DNA of 36,165 bases from Nesterenkonia sp. PF2B19 (GTDB lineage Bacteria > Actinomycetota > Actinomycetes > Actinomycetales > Micrococcaceae): positions 1 through 36,165 of the forward strand of contig NZ_MDSS02000037.1 in NCBI RefSeq assembly GCF_001758425.2, read 5' to 3'. The notes under the pieces are model-generated. The model saw only the letters and a list, made by a program, of their open reading frames with translations, made no database searches and was not told where the DNA came from. This document shows positions 32,371 to 36,165 of the stretch, in pieces. Position 1 is the stretch's first letter, and every line of letters starts with the position of its first letter. The position numbers and the translations under genes were made by a program.

Positions 32371-33306
32371 TCAGTAATCAGCGGTGTCGGGGTCGCTCGT
32401 CCTCGCCGGAGCGCCGTCATCCTGAGCATCCCCTCCAGCTTCATCCCGCGCCTCCTCGTCGGGCGGGCCGTCGGATGGACCGTCGACGGGTCGTGGGGGC
32501 TCAGCCGGACGCAGGACGTAGCCCGCACCGCGAACCGTGTGGATCATGCGGGGCATGTCCGCTTCGATCTTCTTCCGCACATACGAGATGTAGAGCTCCA
32601 CGATGTTCGCCTGGCCGGCGAACTCGTACTCCCACACCTGCTGGAGGATCTCCGTCTTCGGCAGCACCGTGCGGGCGTGACGCATCAGCAGCCGCAGCAG
32701 GCGGAACTCGGTGTCGGAGAGGTCGATGTCCTTCTCTCCGCGCCGGACGGTGCGTGCCGCGGTGTCCATCTGCAGGTCTCCCACCACCAGCCGCTCACCT
32801 TCGCGACGCTCCGGCAGCCGCCCGGTGAGGAAGTGCAGACGCCGCAGCGACTCCTCGACGTCGATCCGAGACGCCATGTGGTCGTCCACGGGTTCGCACA
32901 GCGCCGTCACCGCGGCGAACTCCACGTCGGCGTCGAACCACACCAGGGCCGCGGCGTCCTCCATGAGCCGACGCAGCTCGGGCACGGTCTCTTCCACCCC
33001 CGGGATCCGTCGGCTGGACCGGGCGTCCACCACAAGAAGCTGTGGCTGCTCCTCTGTGATGAGGTGCCGGGCCGAGTCCGGGGTGGGCGCGTGGAGCACC
33101 TTCACGTCCAGGCCTCTGAGGCGCTGCGTCAGCTCGGAGACCGCCGGAGAGGGGCCGGCGAGGATCAGCACCGGCGAGGAGATATGCGGCTCTGGCGCGT
33201 CGGCACCCTCGCGCACGGGGGCCTCCTCGCGCTCTGCCTCCACAGCGTCCTCCGTCCGGCGATCACTCGGCGTGGACGCCGCGCGCATGTCGGCGGCGCC
33301 GCGCAC
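32371..33306 (-). CDS. OmpR-type response regulator with degenerate receiver domain
   Basis: A 311-residue protein with a C-terminal OmpR/PhoB winged helix (about 171-266: DLSDTEFRLLRLLMRHARTV, ILQQVWEYEFAGQANIVELY, YVRKKIEADMPRMIHTVRGA). The preceding receiver-like domain (45-150) keeps an Asp at the phosphoacceptor position (D94, LLVVDARS), but the acidic pair after strand 1 is replaced (LILAGPSP) and no conserved Lys is evident. Residues 1-42 and 270-311 are low-complexity acidic tails. No histidine kinase is nearby. It is probably an atypical or phosphorylation-independent regulator. The start is taken as GTG 33306, bounded by an upstream in-frame stop; ATG 33288 is an alternative. Confidence 0.88.
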   Translation of the reverse strand: MRGAADMRAASTPSDRRTEDAVEAEREEAPVREGADAPEPHISSPVLILAGPSPAVSELTQRLRGLDVKVLHAPTPDSARHLITEEQPQLLVVDARSSRRIPGVEETVPELRRLMEDAAALVWFDADVEFAAVTALCEPVDDHMASRIDVEESLRRLHFLTGRLPERREGERLVVGDLQMDTAARTVRRGEKDIDLSDTEFRLLRLLMRHARTVLPKTEILQQVWEYEFAGQANIVELYISYVRKKIEADMPRMIHTVRGAGYVLRPAEPPRPVDGPSDGPPDEEARDEAGGDAQDDGAPARTSDPDTADY

Positions 33307-33335
33307 GGCGAGATCCAGCGTGTGTCCAGACAGCT

Positions 33336-33341
33336 AAGATA
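33336..33341 (-). promoter_or_regulatory. Candidate -10 box for the response regulator
   Basis: TATCTT on the reverse strand lies 29 bases before the GTG start at 33306, next to an in-frame stop codon that limits the N-terminus. Confidence 0.35.
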
Positions 33342-33484
33342 GCCCACATCTGTGCCGTCCGACACCCTGAAGGAACCGAACGACGAGCGGAACTCCGCCG
33401 ACATCGTCCCTGGTGAGCGTCGCGTCGGGCGGCGAACGACAGGGGTTTCCGCCATAGTGTCCCTCGCTGTCGGCGCGGCCCTGC

Positions 33485-33997
33485 TCAGGTGAGCAGGTGG
33501 ACGAGCGTCCCGATCAGAAAGCTGGACACTGCGAGGCCGGCGAGGCCGAACTCCACCAGGATGCCCAGCCCCATGGCACGCAGCGCGGCAAGGCTGGCCT
33601 GCGCGGCAGCCTGCCAGTCACGGTCGCGCCGGATGAACTCGGCGCCGAAGAGTCCCAACGCGAAGCCGAGGAAGAGACCCAACGGAGGCAGCATGACCAT
33701 CCCGACGAGGGCCGCCACGACGCCGACGAGGATGGGGCCACGGGGAATCCGTTCACGGTGCAGCGCCCGTCCGGTGAGCACCGTGGACGCCGCCCAGCCA
33801 GCCGTGGCCAGCACCATGCCGATCACCGCAGCCGTCCAGACCGCAGGCCCTCCCAGCAGCACCGCCCACGCCAGGAGGGTGACGATGATCAGCAGACTGC
33901 CCGGCAGCACCGGGAGCACCACTCCGGCCATGGCGACCAGCAGCAGGACGAAGGCCACCCCGGTGGCGACACCTTCCGCGACGAGTCCTTCGAGCAT
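33485..33997 (-). CDS. DUF456 domain-containing membrane protein
   Basis: A 170-residue protein with about five hydrophobic helices and the DUF456 pattern: [20 protein letters not shown] at the N-terminus, [20 protein letters not shown], and a glycine-rich [20 protein letters not shown]. The function of the family is unknown. The ATG at 33997 begins the first helix; the longer reverse frame to 34411 adds non-membrane sequence without support. CAGGCT lies six bases upstream of the start and could be a -10 box for a leaderless message. Confidence 0.88.
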   Translation of the reverse strand: MLEGLVAEGVATGVAFVLLLVAMAGVVLPVLPGSLLIIVTLLAWAVLLGGPAVWTAAVIGMVLATAGWAASTVLTGRALHRERIPRGPILVGVVAALVGMVMLPPLGLFLGFALGLFGAEFIRRDRDWQAAAQASLAALRAMGLGILVEFGLAGLAVSSFLIGTLVHLLT

Positions 33998-34318
33998 GAC
34001 TACAGCCTGCCACACGGCGCCGCCGCACCGACCACACTGACGCGTGCGCGACGTGGCCGGAGCCCTCTCCCCCGGAATGACGCGGATCCAGGGACCATGT
34101 CGACAGGTGACGCCGGCACTTGGCAGGACCTCACGCCGGGCCATAACCTTGTGAAGCCCGGGGCCACCTCCCCCAGGCCGGCGGACTGCGGCACCAGCGC
34201 CCGGATCAGCCGACGACGACGTCGTCCGGTCCACTCCCGCGCCGCACCTCAGCCCGACTCCGCCGCCCAGACCACCAGCGACCGCAGCCTCACAAGGGAG
34301 GCGGAGCAAGGAGACCAG
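33998..34318. other. Divergent gap between DUF456 and ald
   Basis: About 320 bases without a supported gene. It should hold the ald promoter; CATAAC near 34142 and the AT-richer CCTTGTGAA that follows are weak candidates. No clear Lrp/AldR-type repeat or riboswitch was recognised. Confidence 0.35.
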
Positions 34319-35430
34319 ATGATCATCGGAGTCCCGACCGAAGTCAAGAACAACGAGTTCCGCGTGGCGCTGACGCCTGCCGGCGCCGTCGACCTCACCC
34401 GCCGCGGGCACACCGTGCTGATCCAGCTGGGGCCGGGGAAGGTTCAGGGTTCTCCGACGAGGACTACCGCGGTGCCGGCGCCGAGCTGGTGCCCGACGTC
34501 GACGACGTCTGGGGTCAGGCCGAGCTGGTGCTGAAGGTCAAGGAGCCGCAGCCCGAGGAGTTCCCCCGCATGCGTCAGGGTCAGGTGCTGTTCACGTATC
34601 TGCACCTGGCCGCGGAGCCGGCGTGCGCCGCCGCCCTGAAGGAGCGCGGCGTCACCGCCATCGCGTATGAGACCGTCACCGGCCCCACCGGCCTGCCGCT
34701 GCTGGCACCGATGAGCGAGGTGGCCGGGCGCCTCTCGGCACAGGTGGGCGCCTACCACCTGATGCATTCCCAGGGCGGCTCCGGGCTGCTGATCGGTGGC
34801 GTGCCCGGCGCACGCCCGGCGAAGGTCGTCGTCATCGGCGGCGGAAAGGCCGGCGAGCAGGCGGCCATCACGGCTCATGGCATGGGCGCGGACGTGACGG
34901 TCATCGACCTGAACCTGGACCGCCTGCGCGAGCTCTCTGCCATGTCCGGCCGCGGGCTGACCACTCTGGCCTCGAACACCCTGACCATCGCGGAGGAGGT
35001 CGCCGCGGCAGACCTGGTGATCGGCTCGGTGCTCATTCCGGGTGCCTCCGCCCCCAAGCTCGTGACCAAGGACATGGTCTCCCAGATGCGGCCCGGCTCG
35101 GTCCTGGTGGACATCGCCATCGACCAGGGCGGCTGCTTCGAGGGCTCCCGCCCCACCACGCACGCCGATCCGACGTTCCCCGTCGGCGAGCAGATCTACT
35201 ACTGCGTGGCGAACATGCCCGGCGCTGTGCCCCACACCTCCACCGCCGCCCTGACCAACGCCACCCTGCCGTATATCTTCCGCCTGGCGGACAAGGGCTG
35301 GAAGCAGGCGCTGGCCGATGATCCGCACCTGGCGGCCGGCCTGAACGTCCACGACGGACGGCTCACCCACGCTCCGGTGGCCCACGCCCTGGGCGAGGAG
35401 GCGCTCCCGCTGGAGACCGCCCTGGCCTGA
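34319..35430 (+). CDS. ald: Alanine dehydrogenase (frameshifted as sequenced)
   Basis: NAD-dependent oxidative deamination of L-alanine to pyruvate and ammonia, reversible. It starts [20 protein letters not shown], followed by [11 protein letters not shown]. Later come LVLKVKEP, the nucleotide loop [13 protein letters not shown], and [20 protein letters not shown] with [16 protein letters not shown], all diagnostic of Ald. AAGGAG precedes the start. Near 34429-34432 one G is missing from a G run (GGGG should be GGGGG): the first 37 or so residues are in one frame and the rest in the next. Repair gives [19 protein letters not shown] and 370 residues, the normal length. The downstream nested hairpin ends the unit. 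Confidence 0.94.
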
Positions 35431-35448
35431 ATCTCACCTCTGAGGCAC

Positions 35449-35513
35449 CTCGAGCGGGGTCCCGTCGACGTCGGCGCCATTGTCGCCGACAGATCGTCGG
35501 GGCCCCGCTCGAG
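35449..35513 (+). terminator. Nested hairpin terminator after ald
   Basis: Outer arms 35449-35463 and 35499-35513 pair over 15 bases with one mismatch. Inside them GTCGGCG (35470-35476) pairs with CGCCGAC (35484-35490). It starts 18 bases after the ald stop. Confidence 0.7.
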
Positions 35514-35677
35514 TCGTTCTGCGGCCGAGGCTGGGGTCGGATCTGACCGTGCGTTTTGGCCGGCTGGTCCCGCTCCTCCGGGATGTGTCAGAGGGTTCCG
35601 GAAGACTGAGCAACACCAGGAGGAGCCGGGGCAGGATCCCCGCGAGAGGGCAGCCGGGTAGAGCGTCCCGGCAGGGG

Positions 35678-35723
35678 CGGCAGAGACGGGCACCCCCGCA
35701 GGGACGGCAGAGACGGGCACCCC
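35678..35723. repeat. Direct repeat of 19 bases, period 27
   Basis: CGGCAGAGACGGGCACCCC occurs at 35678-35696 and 35705-35723, with related fragments on either side, in the gap before the DUF222 gene. It is non-coding as far as can be seen. Confidence 0.7.
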
Positions 35724-35751
35724 GGCAGAGACGTCAGAGGAGGTGGATAGC

Positions 35752-36165
35752 GTGGGAGACATGGAGGACCAGGACGGGGTGAACCAGCACCCAGACCAGC
35801 ACAGCCAGCACGGCGACGACTCTCGTGCCGATCACGCTGCTGCTGGTTCTGGTGATGCTGGCTCCGTGTTCTGGCCCGCCCGAGCCGCGCACCTGGCCCA
35901 AGAACCAGAACTCTCCCACGCCCGAGCACTGATCATCACCACCCGACAGACCGAAGCCCAAGCCCTCACCGGACTGCTGGACTACCAAGACCGCAGAGCC
36001 CGAGAAGCTGACGCCGCCGAAGTCGACCATCACACCCGCCGCGCCCTGCGGGAGGCCGCCACCACAGACACCGCCCACATCCTCGGAGTCAGCGAACAGG
36101 TCGCCTCCGGGATGCTGACCGCCGCCCGCACCGCCCGGACCACCCTGCCGGTCACTTGGAAGACC
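35752..36165 (+). CDS. DUF222/HNH endonuclease family protein (13E12-type), N-terminal part
   Basis: The reading frame is open from GTG 35752 to the window edge (138 codons). After a hydrophilic start rich in His and Asp, it reads VFWPARAAHLAQEPELSHAR, ALIITTRQTEAQALTGLLDY, then TAHILGVSEQVASGMLTAAR and TLPVTWKT, the N-terminal DUF222 pattern. Full proteins of this family usually end in an HNH nuclease domain, which lies beyond the window. They occur in many near-identical copies in actinobacterial genomes and are suspected mobile or selfish genes. AGGAGG eight bases upstream supports the GTG over ATG 35761. Confidence 0.85.
   Translation, partial: MGDMEDQDGVNQHPDQHSQHGDDSRADHAAAGSGDAGSVFWPARAAHLAQEPELSHARALIITTRQTEAQALTGLLDYQDRRAREADAAEVDHHTRRALREAATTDTAHILGVSEQVASGMLTAARTARTTLPVTWKT

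Noticed and set aside
34000-34534. A long forward frame (from 33497) running antisense to DUF456 and into ald
   Set aside because: Only the part from 34319 is coding. The upstream part lies opposite DUF456 and in the promoter gap.

Overview
The window is about 70% G+C DNA from an actinobacterium. The gene set and style (HU, pyruvate carboxylase, an LAxTG wall protein, cysteine-free L28/L33/S14, a 13E12-type DUF222/HNH protein, leaderless promoters) fit the order Micrococcales, perhaps Micrococcaceae such as Nesterenkonia. The genus is a guess.

Layout. 1-5.8 kb: a clipped reverse gene, HU (hup), pyruvate carboxylase, an ASCH protein and a NUDIX hydrolase. 5.8-9.2 kb: a BadF-type sugar kinase/mannose-6-phosphate isomerase operon, then rpmB-rpmG-rpsN. 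9.6-15.3 kb: a thiolase, a divergent LysR/EamA pair, and a large PIF1-like helicase with a degenerate exonuclease-like segment and a BRCT end. 15.6-16.1 kb: an ArsR repressor with a 50-residue histidine-rich peptide. 16.2-25.1 kb: a catabolic island. 25.1-27.9 kb: a DrrAB-type ABC exporter with a divergent TetR. 27.9-36.2 kb: ferritin, aldo/keto reductase, an acidic wall-anchored protein, DoxX, a thioesterase, an orphan response regulator, DUF456, alanine dehydrogenase, and the start of a DUF222/HNH protein.

The catabolic island is the best candidate for an undescribed system. A reverse operon (D-2-hydroxyacid dehydrogenase, amidase, DUF3830 protein, FAD/Fe-S hydroxyacid oxidase) faces a forward operon of two overlapping maleate-isomerase/Asp-Glu-racemase paralogues followed by a GntR/FCD regulator. 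The same palindrome, ATTGT-NN-ACAAT, sits just after the -10 box both in the divergent gap and before the GntR gene. This suggests one autoregulated circuit for an amide whose product is a small dicarboxylic or hydroxy acid. The substrate cannot be read from sequence.

Caution on quality. Six genes are broken or scrambled by single-base indels, mostly in short G or C runs: pyc, manA, the FAD/Fe-S oxidase, the amidase, the ABC permease and ald. Housekeeping genes are hit as often as accessory ones, so consensus errors are more likely than gene decay. Coordinates for these genes span the repaired reading. No tRNA, rRNA, CRISPR array, insertion sequence or prophage was seen.
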